A DNA stretch of 36,692 nucleotides from CAZGSN01 sp964371655 (GTDB lineage Bacteria > Desulfobacterota > Binatia > HRBIN30), in assembly GCA_964371655.1 (NCBI GenBank), contig CAYJOD010000066.1, forward strand, positions 1 through 36,692. The letters run 5' to 3'. Of this stretch, positions 25,521 to 34,248 are shown in pieces; within the stretch, counting starts at the first letter, position 1; each line of letters starts with the position of its first letter. The translations under genes and the position numbers were made by a program. Below the pieces are notes generated by a model. That model searched no databases. It saw only the letters and a program-made list of their open reading frames with translations, and was not told the origin of the DNA.

Positions 25521-25565
25521 TCAAGGAAATGTTCCTTGACATTATGGCAATTTTTTGAGTATGTA
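25521..25565 (+). promoter_or_regulatory. Promoter overlapping an inverted-repeat operator
   Basis: A perfect TTGACA (25536-25541) lies 18 bases before TATGTA (25560-25565), a good sigma-70-type arrangement. The -35 box overlaps the right arm of a perfect inverted repeat, TCAAGGAA-ATG-TTCCTTGA (25521-25539), which could bind a dimeric repressor. The A/T-rich spacer (GCAATTTTTTG) contrasts with the GC-rich surroundings. It would transcribe the two tandem paralogous genes that follow. Confidence 0.6.
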
Positions 25566-25672
25566 TGCCCGCACTTCCGCGGTGCGGAGGGGTACGCGCC
25601 CACTTGAAGGGACGAGGCCACCTCGGCGGGAGGAGTGAGGGAGCAGTTCGGTCGATTGGAAAGGAGGAGGCA

Positions 25673-26812
25673 ATGCGAATGATGAAGTGGAACGCGTTTC
25701 TCTCTGGGCTGTGCGCGTCGGCGCTCGCTTTGGGGGTGGTGGCGGTGAAAGCCAACGCAGATGTGACAATCGAAAAGGGGGCATCGATCCTTATCTTTCC
25801 AAAACTGGTATCCAGCGCCGGTGAGGATACAATCGTTCAAATCAGCAGCCAAGGTACGATGATGGTTCACGCCCACTGCTTTTACGTGGACGCGTCCCTA
25901 GTGGACCGAATCACCGGATCAACCTGCCCGGTAAACAACGGTGTCAATTGTCTCCCGCTTTGGCAGGAGACGGATTTCGATATCTGGCTGACCAAGAAGC
26001 AGCCGACGCAATGGCAGCTAAGTGCTGGCCGCAGGGTTTCGATCCTGAACGAGCTTCCCGGATCCGCCGGCTTTGGGCTCGATCCCGGGCACGTCCCCCC
26101 GATGGCTAACTTCGAGGGTGAATTGAAGTGCGTGGAAGTCGATGAGACTGGTCGTCCTACCCTTGGAAATAACCTGAAGGGCGAGGCCACAATCAAGACC
26201 GTTGGCGGCACGCAAAGCGGCGACGTTTCCAAGTACAACGCGATTGGGATCGAGGGCAACGCGGACGCCGCACAGCCTACGAACCCGCTGCCATTGGATG
26301 GCAACGTCTACGCTGCCTGCCCGTCCAAGCTGATCGTTCAGCATCCGTCGACTGGCATCTCTAGCGTCGCAAGCTCGGTTAATAATTTCGGCCTCAGCGC
26401 CAGCACCGAGCTCACGCTCGTCCCGTGCATGGAAGACTTCGAAAACGGGCTGCCAACCTCGAGCACGCTGCAGTTCCTGGTCTACAACGAGTTTGAGGAG
26501 CGCTTCTCTGGCAGCACGACGGTGACCTGCTACTTGTCGACCGCGTTGACAGATATCGATAGCCCACTCGACCCAACGCGCTCGATTTTCTCCTCGGACG
26601 TCCTTGGTACGCTAGCTGCCGTATCGGAGTTCACGCCGATCGCCGGGGCTGGTGGTCTTCACGCCGTCGTCGGTGTGGCCGAGAACTTCCTGGCTGGCGC
26701 TGTCAATGGCAATGTGTTCACTCGCACGTCGCGATCTGCTTACAACATTCACACTGAGGGTAGCTTGATTCCCGACTCTGGCGCGGAAACAATTACCCTT
26801 GTCGGTGAATGA
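25673..26812 (+). CDS. Secreted protein of unknown function, tandem paralogue 1
   Basis: This 379-residue protein starts at ATG 25673, directly after an ideal AAGGAGGAGG. The signal peptide (FLSGLCASALALGVVAVKANA) is followed by a mature protein with a pattern shared with the next gene. Shared points are ASILIFPKLV, a DTIVQIS strand, a CFYV or CWYV strand with paired Cys, DFDIWLTKKQ, GELKCVEVD, YNAIGI, YAACPSKL, LTLVPCMEDF, FLVYNEFEERFS and SIFSSDVLGTLA. The conserved Cys residues suggest disulfides. I do not recognise the family; beta-rich extracellular or outer-membrane-associated protein is likely. It is the first gene after a strong promoter, and the two paralogues share one terminator. 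Confidence 0.8.
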   Translation: MRMMKWNAFLSGLCASALALGVVAVKANADVTIEKGASILIFPKLVSSAGEDTIVQISSQGTMMVHAHCFYVDASLVDRITGSTCPVNNGVNCLPLWQETDFDIWLTKKQPTQWQLSAGRRVSILNELPGSAGFGLDPGHVPPMANFEGELKCVEVDETGRPTLGNNLKGEATIKTVGGTQSGDVSKYNAIGIEGNADAAQPTNPLPLDGNVYAACPSKLIVQHPSTGISSVASSVNNFGLSASTELTLVPCMEDFENGLPTSSTLQFLVYNEFEERFSGSTTVTCYLSTALTDIDSPLDPTRSIFSSDVLGTLAAVSEFTPIAGAGGLHAVVGVAENFLAGAVNGNVFTRTSRSAYNIHTEGSLIPDSGAETITLVGE

Positions 26813-26880
26813 TACCCGATTCGCTGCGACTCAACGAGGCTGTGGTGGTTCTACCCCCGGTGGTTGAAAGGAGAAGTCCA

Positions 26881-28077
26881 ATGCTGAAGAAAGTCTCGAT
26901 AAGCACTCTGGCGCGATTCGGGTTTGGTATCGCGGCCTGTGCCTCATTCATAGGGGTGGCGCGCGCCGACGTTTCGTCGACGAACGCGGCCGCAATTCTC
27001 GTGTACCCGAAAATTTCGGTCAACACGCAGAGTTCGGCAGCTCCGAATAGCCCGCCCTATCTCACGGATACGCTGATCCAGCTTACGAATACGGGTACAA
27101 CCCCGGTCAACGTGCGTTGCTGGTACGTGAATGCAAATGGGCATTGTTCGACCTCGCCGACGACGATCTGTAGGCCCAACGGCGACCCCGCCACCGACCC
27201 CTGCTCGAGCCTTGGTGGAGTATGCCAAGCTGCTTGCGATGAGCACGATTTTGCCTTCCGTCTCACGCCCAAGCAAACCATCGCTTGGGAAGCCGGCGCT
27301 GGCTTGTCGAATCTCCCATTGGCGGATCGTCCGGGCCCCGGTGGCCAGTTCAATACAGGCTCGATCCCTCCCGCTCCTGAAGATCCGATGCTCGGCGAGC
27401 TGAAGTGCCTGCAGGTTGACGACGCTGAGGCGCCCGTGGCTGCCAATAGCCTTATTGGCATGGCGACGATCGGCTCTGGGCCGGGCAATGGTGCCTTCGA
27501 TCAGCGTTCCTATAACGCACTCGGGATCAAGGCCACGCAGACAAACAACCAAGATGGGACACTAACCATCGGCGGCGACAATCCAGAGTACAATGCCTGC
27601 CCTGGCTCCCTAAGCCTTGACCACTTCTTCGACAACGCGACTGAGCCAGTGAACGGGGATTCGGTCCATACGCGTCTGATCCTGGTACCATGCTCGGAGG
27701 ACTTCACCTTTCAGACCTCGGTTTTCACGCACGTGCAATACCTGGTTTGGAACGAATTCGAGCAGCGTTTTTCGACGAGTAACCCTTTGAGCTGCCTCTC
27801 CGACCTGCCGCTTGTGGATATCGACACGCGCCCCGGCGCGGCCGGCGATGCGACGTCGATCTTCAGCGTCTCCGTACAAGGGACGCTCGCTGGCCAGACG
27901 GTTATCCGAGCGGTTGATGATCGCTCGCCCGATCACGGCAACGGCCTCTTGGCGATTGGCGAGGAGTACCATGTCGGAGCGCAAACGTTCTCGGCTGCCT
28001 TCGTCGCTGATCAGCGTGGAAGCCGTGCCGACGCCGACGTAATTCTCGTGCCTGCTGCTGGTCCGACTGGGCCGTAA
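26881..28077 (+). CDS. Secreted protein of unknown function, tandem paralogue 2
   Basis: This 398-residue protein starts at ATG 26881 with AAAGGAGAAG upstream and has a signal peptide (GFGIAACASFIGVARA). It is homologous along its whole length to the preceding product: AAAILVYPKIS, DTLIQLTN, CWYVNANG, DFAFRLTPKQ, GELKCLQVDD, YNALGIK, YNACPGSLSLDHF, LILVPCSEDF, YLVWNEFEQRFS and SIFSVSVQGTLA. It has an extra Cys-rich insertion (CRPNGDPATDPCSSLGGVC) near residue 100. A LPDYxxD- or calcium-motif is not evident. Gap to the previous gene is 68 bases. A perfect intrinsic terminator follows, closing the unit. Function unknown; duplication suggests different ligands or a heteromeric partner. Confidence 0.8.
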   Translation: MLKKVSISTLARFGFGIAACASFIGVARADVSSTNAAAILVYPKISVNTQSSAAPNSPPYLTDTLIQLTNTGTTPVNVRCWYVNANGHCSTSPTTICRPNGDPATDPCSSLGGVCQAACDEHDFAFRLTPKQTIAWEAGAGLSNLPLADRPGPGGQFNTGSIPPAPEDPMLGELKCLQVDDAEAPVAANSLIGMATIGSGPGNGAFDQRSYNALGIKATQTNNQDGTLTIGGDNPEYNACPGSLSLDHFFDNATEPVNGDSVHTRLILVPCSEDFTFQTSVFTHVQYLVWNEFEQRFSTSNPLSCLSDLPLVDIDTRPGAAGDATSIFSVSVQGTLAGQTVIRAVDDRSPDHGNGLLAIGEEYHVGAQTFSAAFVADQRGSRADADVILVPAAGPTGP

Positions 28078-28101
28078 GCGATTTCGAAAGATCGTCTAAC
28101 G

Positions 28102-28138
28102 AAAGAGGACCGGGCAAACGCTCGGTCCTCTTTTTTTT
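28102..28138 (+). terminator. Strong intrinsic terminator
   Basis: AAAGAGGACCG (28102-28112) and CGGTCCTCTTT (28123-28133) form a perfect stem, followed by a run of T reaching 28138. It ends the unit of the two paralogous secreted proteins. The remaining gap to 28301 shows no gene. Confidence 0.9.
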
Positions 28139-28300
28139 GTAGGACGCGCCGGAAGACGATGGCGGTGCGACGATATGCCAGGGTTGGTCCGGCGTCGCAC
28201 TGTGGAGACGCGGCGGCTGCACCGCGAGCAGGGGGGAGCGCTGCTGCGGGTTGCAACCGACGGAGTAAAGACTGGTGGAGTTTTGCCCGATCGAAGGGCT

Positions 28301-31135
28301 CTACGAGTCCGAAAACAGGCGTGCCAAGTAAGAGTCCGTGTTCGATCGGATGCGTCGCAGACGAAGCGACCGATCTTCTTCGACAATGTGCTCGTCCGGC
28401 GTCACTTTGAAGAGGGGCTGGCCCTTACGGACGACGACACCGCTGTCCGGGACAAAAATCTCATCGATCGTGCCAGCAAACTCGGCATAAACCTTGTTGA
28501 ACATCTTCATCACTTCGATGATGTAGAGAGGATCGCCGCGGTCGAAATGACAACCCTTGGTGACGAATGCCGGTAAGTGTGGTGCCTCTTGCGGGTAGAA
28601 GGTCCCGCCCATCGCGGCCACGATCTCGTCGGACTTCGTAACCGGAGGTGGTACCAATACCTTACGCATTGCGAGTTGATGGGTGGGCTCCAGGAGGCGA
28701 TCAGGGATCGAGATGTTCAAATCGTCTTCAAGGGCCAGGTCGAAAAATCCGACGCGCTCGGCGAGCATGGGAAGGATGGAGAGGATGTCGAAGCCGAGTT
28801 GGTGGCCGAGATGGGCGGCGTGGATTTCCTGCCAAAGCGCAGGATTGAAGCCAAACGCGGGTTGCTCGTGTCGCAGGACGTGATCGAGCTGGGGCCAGGT
28901 GAGTGCTTCGGAAATCCGACTGCGCAGAGCCGCGTAGAACCGTAAGCCAGTCGCGAGCAGCTGGTTGTCGTGATCCCAGATGCGTTGCGCCGCGGGCTCC
29001 CCAGGATTGTCGTCCAAGTGCAGCAGGTGGTAGGTCTCGCTGAGTACATCGAGCGGGTTACGATTCCATTGCACACGCTGGCCGTCGAGGGCGAAGTCGT
29101 GGCGGTGGTGGCTCAACCACGCGGAAAGAAAATGAGGTTCATCGATGAGGAGCGCGATCGGTCGCTCCAACAGAGTTTCCTTCAACTCGAAAGCGTGACG
29201 CGTGGCGATCTGCGCCGGATCCCGATGATCGGCTGGGCCGTGCAGAGCGTGATTCCCGATCTGCCGAAAGGCATAGTCAAAGTCGATCGACTGGGCCTCT
29301 CGCGCCAGCTCGCCGACGAGGGTGAGGTAGGGGACCACGAAGTTGGTGGTCGGCTTGGCCCACTCGTCGCGGGTCTTGAACCAGGCCACGATGCCGAACA
29401 AGAATTCGAGGTTTGTCGCGAGGTCAAGGCCGCGCAGGTTCGTGCGCCGGAGAATCTCAGCAAGACGTTCAAAGCTGCTGGCGCGGTTGTCGCCGGTGGC
29501 CAGGAGTAGCGCGATATTGGAATCGTACGCGCCGGCCAGACGATAGCGCATGAACAAACCCGTATCGGGGTTCTTGATGGAGATTCCCTGGTCGTCACGG
29601 ATTTCACCGTCGATGGGATCGGACCAGGAAATGATCACGCCGCCCGCCGCCGGATTTAGGGCTCGATCGGTGGCGTTCAGGCGGACCTCTAAGGCGGCCG
29701 TCGCACGCTGAACTCGGGTCGGCTTCGGTAGCGTCGCCTTGTGTCTGGCAATTAACGCCATGCACTCAACCAAGGAATGAACGTCGAAATAGTCGGAAGA
29801 ATCTGCCGGGTTAGTGAAGCGCAGCGCGTAGCAGAGCTCGGAAACTCGGTGCTCGACCTGGATCCGTGTGTTGACCTCCATGAAGTAGTGCCGAGTGCCT
29901 TCCACGATGCACTCGAAGGTCGAAGCCGAATCGAGCCTGACGGCACGACCAAATCGTTCCGCCTCGGCTTCCATCCGCGTCAGGACGGCGAGATCCGACT
30001 CGAGGGTGGTCGCCTTGGCGTGGTTGCCCGCAGCCCGGGCTTGGTCGATCGCGATGCGGAAGCCTTCCTGTGTGATCGACACCTCGACGAGCTTCTGCTC
30101 GTGCATCTGCAGAGAGCAATCGCGCCCGCCGAGAGCTATGCACCAATCTCCGTTCCCAAGGATTTGGATCTCGTTGTGCCGCGTATGCTCGACGTTGAGC
30201 TCGAGCAACATATTCTTGTTGTCGCCAGCACCTGTGGCCTTGACCTCGCTCAAAACTTCCCGCACCAGGGTTGGGACTAAGCTGGCGTCGCCGAAGATGC
30301 GTTGGCCTTTGCCACCCCCACCGCCGATTGCCTTCAACCGGAAGCGTCGTCCGGGGTTAGCCTTGAGCAACTCTTCGGCGTCACGGCGAATCTGTTCAGC
30401 CAGTTCATCGATGGTGAAGAGGTCGATCCCGCGTGCGCAAGCGGCGCCGAGCACCGCTGTACAGAGCTGCTCCAAGTCCAGGCTCTCGTCGTGCACCTGC
30501 GCTAGGTCGAGCCGTTCCTTCTCGACGAGCTTCGCAAGCGCCACCCGCGTCGGATACTTCGCGAGCAGGGTGCGAGTCGTGGAGTCGTTGATCCCTGGCG
30601 TAACCGAGACGTTGTTCTCGATGGCCGTGCGCTTAGCTTGATCCTTCGCGCCCGCAGCCTGCTGCGTGTAGGAGCCGGGACCAATGAAGGTTAATCCGGC
30701 TCCTTCCAGCGTGCGGACGAATTCGGCGTCCTCCGCCATGAACCCGTAGCCCGCGAACACGTACTGGTAGCTGTGTTCTCGGCAGATCTGGATGATCTGC
30801 TCGATGCGCTGCACTCGCTCATCCTTGGTGGCACCGGTGTAGTCCGGAAGCGGGTGCACGTGCTGCGGCTCCATGATGCGCAGCTCCGGAGAGAGTGCCC
30901 GCGGATAGACAATACTATCGCGCTCGGAAATGAGGATTCCGATCTTCTCGACGCCCATCTCTCGAAAGATATCGATGGCTTCTTTGCGGATTGGTCCCCG
31001 GCATACGATGAGTACACCCATATCGTCGCAGGCGAACGACCGTGCCCATTGCGAAGACGACGTTCCGAGTCGTCGATCCTGGTGGATCAGAGGGTTGTTC
31101 GTGTACGGGTGGTACGCGCTGGCTTTCCGCTGCAT
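28301..31135 (-). CDS. Acyl-CoA carboxylase, biotin carboxylase plus biotin carrier subunit
   Basis: This 944-residue cytoplasmic subunit starts at ATG 31135, overlapping the upstream stop in a TGATG junction. Residues about 40-160 are a biotin-carboxylase N-domain (YQYVFAGYGFMAEDAEF, LTFIGPGSYTQ). The ATP-grasp part has IGGGGGKGQRI at about 270-280, HNEIQILGNGDWCIALGGRDCS and ECIVEGTRHYFMEVNTRIQVEH. About 80 residues (182-262) are inserted before the Gly-rich loop, more than in usual biotin carboxylases. The C-terminal biotinyl domain has YIIEVMKMFNKV, with Lys877 as the likely biotin site. Between them lie about 300 residues I cannot assign; they may be a docking domain. It carboxylates biotin with bicarbonate and ATP, for transfer by the partner subunit. 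Substrate, acetyl-, propionyl- or another acyl-CoA, is uncertain. Confidence 0.88.
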   Translation of the reverse strand: MQRKASAYHPYTNNPLIHQDRRLGTSSSQWARSFACDDMGVLIVCRGPIRKEAIDIFREMGVEKIGILISERDSIVYPRALSPELRIMEPQHVHPLPDYTGATKDERVQRIEQIIQICREHSYQYVFAGYGFMAEDAEFVRTLEGAGLTFIGPGSYTQQAAGAKDQAKRTAIENNVSVTPGINDSTTRTLLAKYPTRVALAKLVEKERLDLAQVHDESLDLEQLCTAVLGAACARGIDLFTIDELAEQIRRDAEELLKANPGRRFRLKAIGGGGGKGQRIFGDASLVPTLVREVLSEVKATGAGDNKNMLLELNVEHTRHNEIQILGNGDWCIALGGRDCSLQMHEQKLVEVSITQEGFRIAIDQARAAGNHAKATTLESDLAVLTRMEAEAERFGRAVRLDSASTFECIVEGTRHYFMEVNTRIQVEHRVSELCYALRFTNPADSSDYFDVHSLVECMALIARHKATLPKPTRVQRATAALEVRLNATDRALNPAAGGVIISWSDPIDGEIRDDQGISIKNPDTGLFMRYRLAGAYDSNIALLLATGDNRASSFERLAEILRRTNLRGLDLATNLEFLFGIVAWFKTRDEWAKPTTNFVVPYLTLVGELAREAQSIDFDYAFRQIGNHALHGPADHRDPAQIATRHAFELKETLLERPIALLIDEPHFLSAWLSHHRHDFALDGQRVQWNRNPLDVLSETYHLLHLDDNPGEPAAQRIWDHDNQLLATGLRFYAALRSRISEALTWPQLDHVLRHEQPAFGFNPALWQEIHAAHLGHQLGFDILSILPMLAERVGFFDLALEDDLNISIPDRLLEPTHQLAMRKVLVPPPVTKSDEIVAAMGGTFYPQEAPHLPAFVTKGCHFDRGDPLYIIEVMKMFNKVYAEFAGTIDEIFVPDSGVVVRKGQPLFKVTPDEHIVEEDRSLRLRRIRSNTDSYLARLFSDS

Positions 31136-32892
31136 CAATGGAACTCCCGCTGCAGCGATTGCCACGGACATGGATCATAGTGGTCCAGCAGAAACTTGAG
31201 ATTGCGCGCTAGGACGGATCGCAAATCGGCAGGCATCACGATCTCCGAGATCGACCCCAGGCTTAGAGCTTCGCGAGGGTTCATGAGCTCCTTCTCGTAG
31301 CGGCGGTTGAACGCGGCCTCTTGTTCCTTGAGCCACTCCGACGCCTGTTTCTCTGCATCGTGTTTCGCCACGGCCGCCGACTCGCCTTCTGCGGTACGCT
31401 TGGCTGCGCCCTCTTTTGCCATCACCACCGCGGCCGCGCGAATCTGCTGCAACTCCTTCTTGTAGGTGTACTCTTTGCCGGCTGTCCCCATGACCGCGAC
31501 GCGCGTGGTCGGCAGCGCCAGCACCACGTCGGCGCCCGTCGCGTAGGAGTTGAACGCGGCGTAGGCGCCACCAAACGCGTTGCGAATGATCAGAAGAATA
31601 CGCGGCGTACGCAGGTCGATGATGGCGTCCAGCATCGCCCGGCCGGCTTGCACAATGCCGCGACTTTCCTGATCGCGTCCTGGCAAGAAGCCGGTCGTGT
31701 CTTCCATGAAGATTACGGGAATGTTGTAGATGCTGCAGAAGCGCACGAAGCGCGCAATCTTGTAGGCGGCGTCAATATCGATCTGTCCGCTGGCGATGGC
31801 GCTGTTGTTGGCCACGAAGCCGACGACGTTGCCGGCGAGACGTCCGAAGGCGGTCACGGCATTACGGGCTCGATCGGGCTGAATTTCGAAGAAATCACCG
31901 TGGTCGCAAACCTGTTGGATCACGATGGAGACGTCCAATGGCGTGTTGAATCCAGTCGGCGAGTTGAAGGTCTTGCGCAGCAAGGTGTCGATCTCTGTGG
32001 TTCTCCGATCCACCGAGTCCGACGTCGGCTCGAATCGTGGTCCGACCTTGTTCGAATCCGGCAGGTAGTTCAGGAGACGCTGTGCCGTTCGCAGCGCGGC
32101 GACTTCGTCGGAGACGGTAAGATCGGACACACCGCTTGCGCCGTGGACCTTGGGTCCCCCTAGATCGTCCGGCGTCACGTCTTCGCCCAGCGCTTGCTTC
32201 ACGACGACAGGACCCGTGAGCCCGAAAAACGTGTCTGCCGGCTGAATCATGAAGCTACCTTGACGCGGCAGGTACGATCCGCCCCCGGCGTTGAATCCAA
32301 ACATACACATGATGCTTGGAACGACACCGCTGATGCGGCGCAGGGCCGTGAACGCTTGCGCGTAGCCGTCGAGGCCGCCAATACCTGCGGGGACGAAGGC
32401 TCCGGCACTATCGTTCATCCCGACCAGCGGTATGCCGCGATCGCCGGCCAAGTAGATGAGGCTGGCAAGCTTGCGTCCGTTGGTCGCGTCCATGGACCCA
32501 GCGCGAACCGTGAAGTCATGCCCGTACAGCGCTACGTCACGACCCCGAATGCTGGCGATTGCCGTTACGATCGAGGCGCCGTCGAGATTCGGTCCCCAAT
32601 TCTGATAGAGCACATGCGGCTGGCTACCCTGGTCTTGCAGGACATCAATCCGCTCCCAGACCGTCATGCGACGCTTCGCGTGTTGTCGCATGATCTGGAG
32701 CGTGCTCGCGGTCACATATGGCTTGCGTCGAAGCTCGTCCCCTTCGATGAGCGCCTGCTCATACGCCCCCACGGGGGTCTCCGCTGGACGCGATTCATCC
32801 GCTTCGAGCGGGTTGTCCAACCGCGGAGTAATCGATCTCTTGATTGTCTCAGTCGGAGTGCTTTGGGTTCTCGCGCCGCGTTGCGTAGCCAT
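31135..32892 (-). CDS. Acyl-CoA carboxylase, carboxyltransferase subunit
   Basis: This 585-residue subunit has both carboxyltransferase domains of the crotonase type in one chain, like the beta subunits of propionyl- or methylcrotonyl-CoA carboxylases. The N-terminal half shows RRMTVWERIDVL, DFTVRAGSMDATNGRKLASL, LVGMNDSAGAFVPAGI and FFGLTGPVVVKQALGE. The C-terminal half shows GQIDIDAAYKIARFVRFC, IPVIFMEDTTGFLPG and RNAFGGAYAAFNSY, with VAVMGTAGKE. An Ala/Lys/Glu-rich helical segment (about 490-545) is inserted near the end. ATG 32892 is preferred over TTG 32898; GGAAGGG lies 9 bases before it. The stop overlaps the biotin carboxylase start, so both subunits are made in a coupled way. The first ~60 residues are charged and probably disordered. 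Confidence 0.9.
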   Translation of the reverse strand: MATQRGARTQSTPTETIKRSITPRLDNPLEADESRPAETPVGAYEQALIEGDELRRKPYVTASTLQIMRQHAKRRMTVWERIDVLQDQGSQPHVLYQNWGPNLDGASIVTAIASIRGRDVALYGHDFTVRAGSMDATNGRKLASLIYLAGDRGIPLVGMNDSAGAFVPAGIGGLDGYAQAFTALRRISGVVPSIMCMFGFNAGGGSYLPRQGSFMIQPADTFFGLTGPVVVKQALGEDVTPDDLGGPKVHGASGVSDLTVSDEVAALRTAQRLLNYLPDSNKVGPRFEPTSDSVDRRTTEIDTLLRKTFNSPTGFNTPLDVSIVIQQVCDHGDFFEIQPDRARNAVTAFGRLAGNVVGFVANNSAIASGQIDIDAAYKIARFVRFCSIYNIPVIFMEDTTGFLPGRDQESRGIVQAGRAMLDAIIDLRTPRILLIIRNAFGGAYAAFNSYATGADVVLALPTTRVAVMGTAGKEYTYKKELQQIRAAAVVMAKEGAAKRTAEGESAAVAKHDAEKQASEWLKEQEAAFNRRYEKELMNPREALSLGSISEIVMPADLRSVLARNLKFLLDHYDPCPWQSLQREFH

Positions 32893-33041
32893 CTCCAATC
32901 GCCCTTCCAGAGCCGTCCATATCCACGCCTAACTCAACCGCCGCACACGCGGCCCACCAAGCGCACACTCACGCTCCAGCCCTGACCTAAAGCGACGCGT
33001 AGAGAAGCGGCAAACTGCGGGAGAGTCAAGCCAACAAAGCC

Positions 33042-33071
33042 TTGTCATGCTGAATTGCACTGGAGTACAAC
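33042..33071 (+). promoter_or_regulatory. Candidate promoter for the small secreted protein gene
   Basis: TTGTCA (33042-33047) and TACAAC (33066-33071) are spaced by 18 bases and lie 23 bases before ATG 33094. The match is moderate. Confidence 0.35.
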
Positions 33072-33093
33072 TCGTTTCGATCTGGAGGTTGAT

Positions 33094-33522
33094 ATGCGTC
33101 AGCAGGGAAGGATTCAAGCAGCTATCGCTGCGGCACTGTTCGCGGTGGTCGTCGCCGGCGTTTTCCAACGCGCGAGCGCCGCTCCATGGGAGCCGGCTGC
33201 ATACGCGAAACAGGAAACCCTGAAGTTGCGGACGATGTGCCCCGGCGAAGGGGAATACTGGTTTCCAGTCTGGCTCGTCGTGGTCGCGGATCAGGTCTAC
33301 GTGCGGCTAGGGTCGAAGGCCGCAGACCGGATCGAGTGCAACGCCAGCAAGCCGATCCTCGGCGTCGAGGTTGGTGGTGAGCGCTTCGACAAGGTCCGAG
33401 GTATAGCGGCACCCGAGGCAGCGGAGGCTGTCGGCAGCGCGATGGCGGAGAAATACACCAGCGATCTCGTGATTCGCTGGTTTTCGCACCCCCTCATCCT
33501 GCGACTCGTTCCGGAGCCGTAG
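33094..33522 (+). CDS. Small secreted protein, possible split-barrel fold
   Basis: This 142-residue protein starts at ATG 33094 with GGAGG 6 bases upstream. The signal peptide (IAAALFAVVVAGVFQRASA) is followed by a mature part of about 115 residues. It has alternating strands, such as YWFPVWLVVVADQVYVRLGS and LGVEVGGERFDKV, a helix (AAEAVGSAMAEKY) and a C-terminal SHPLILRLVPE. The order of strands recalls the pyridoxamine-oxidase-like split barrel or DUF2255-type proteins, but the match is weak and secretion would be unusual for those. I leave the function open. A short inverted repeat element lies downstream. Confidence 0.65.
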   Translation: MRQQGRIQAAIAAALFAVVVAGVFQRASAAPWEPAAYAKQETLKLRTMCPGEGEYWFPVWLVVVADQVYVRLGSKAADRIECNASKPILGVEVGGERFDKVRGIAAPEAAEAVGSAMAEKYTSDLVIRWFSHPLILRLVPEP

Positions 33523-33556
33523 CTCGGCGTTGCACAAGAAGTCGTCGTGGGGGCTT

Positions 33557-33641
33557 TGGAGTGCGGGAGCTTGCTCCCGCTCCCCCCCCCGCGACGCGCG
33601 GCGCCGAATCGGGCAAAGCGGTGGCAAGCTACCGCACTCCA
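33557..33641. repeat. Inverted-repeat element with 24-base arms
   Basis: The arms at 33557-33580 and 33618-33641 match in inverted orientation at about 20 of 24 positions; both contain TGGAGTGCGG or its complement at the outer ends. Each arm also folds on itself, as in GCGGGAGC-TT-GCTCCCGC. It sits between convergent genes and may act as a terminator or as a dispersed repeat. Confidence 0.65.
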
Positions 33642-33702
33642 TAACGTATCGTGGCCGCAGATCGCCCCGCGTCCGACTCTAGTGCATTTGGAGCCCCGTA
33701 GC

Positions 33703-34137
33703 TCATGAGCCCGCAGCATGGGGGATGCTGCGGAGCTCGACGCGATCGCCGGCACGAATCGAGTGTTTGGCGCAGAAACCTCCGTGTACCTCGAGCACGT
33801 AGCGCGAGGGCTTGCCGACGCTGCGGGGTTCCGTGGTGAAGGGCTTTGCCTCGGCGACGATCCCGACGATCTGTTGGTTTGTCCCAATGAAGATCATGTC
33901 GAGCGACAGCGGCGTATTCTTCATCCAAAAGCTCTGCTCTTGCTCCGCGGGGAATACGAAGAGCATCCCCGCATCTGGCGCCAGATCTTTTCGATACATC
34001 AGCCCGTAGCTGCGCGCCTCCGGTGTGTCGGCAACCTCGACGTGGACGGCGACGTCGCCTTGCTCACTGTGGATCAACACCTGCTGTCCTTGGCTGCAGG
34101 CGGCGCCGGCCACCAGTAAGGTGCACAGCAGACCCAC
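33703..34137 (-). CDS. DUF192-family lipoprotein
   Basis: This 144-residue protein begins at GTG 34137 in my choice, with GGAAG 7 bases upstream. It begins (M)GLLCTLLVAGAAC, where AGAAC is a good lipobox, so it is probably a lipoprotein. The frame stays open far upstream, but that extension is antisense to the neighbouring oxidoreductase gene and has no starting signal. The body matches the DUF192 family: VEVADTPEARSYGLMYRKDL, MLFVFPAEQEQSFWMKNTPL, SLDMIFIGTNQQIVGIV and KPSRYVLEVHGGF. The family is small, often extracytoplasmic, and of unknown biochemical role. Its gene diverges from the oxidoreductase gene at 34249. Confidence 0.85.
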   Translation of the reverse strand: MGLLCTLLVAGAACSQGQQVLIHSEQGDVAVHVEVADTPEARSYGLMYRKDLAPDAGMLFVFPAEQEQSFWMKNTPLSLDMIFIGTNQQIVGIVAEAKPFTTEPRSVGKPSRYVLEVHGGFCAKHSIRAGDRVELRSIPHAAGS

Positions 34138-34248
34138 TTCTGGCTTCCATAAGCCGCGCCAGAAGCGGCTTTGGCTACCTTGAAATGGCGAAGCGATTCT
34201 CGTAGGACTCGCACCGGTTAGACATCCAAGCACTGGGGAGGACTCTTC

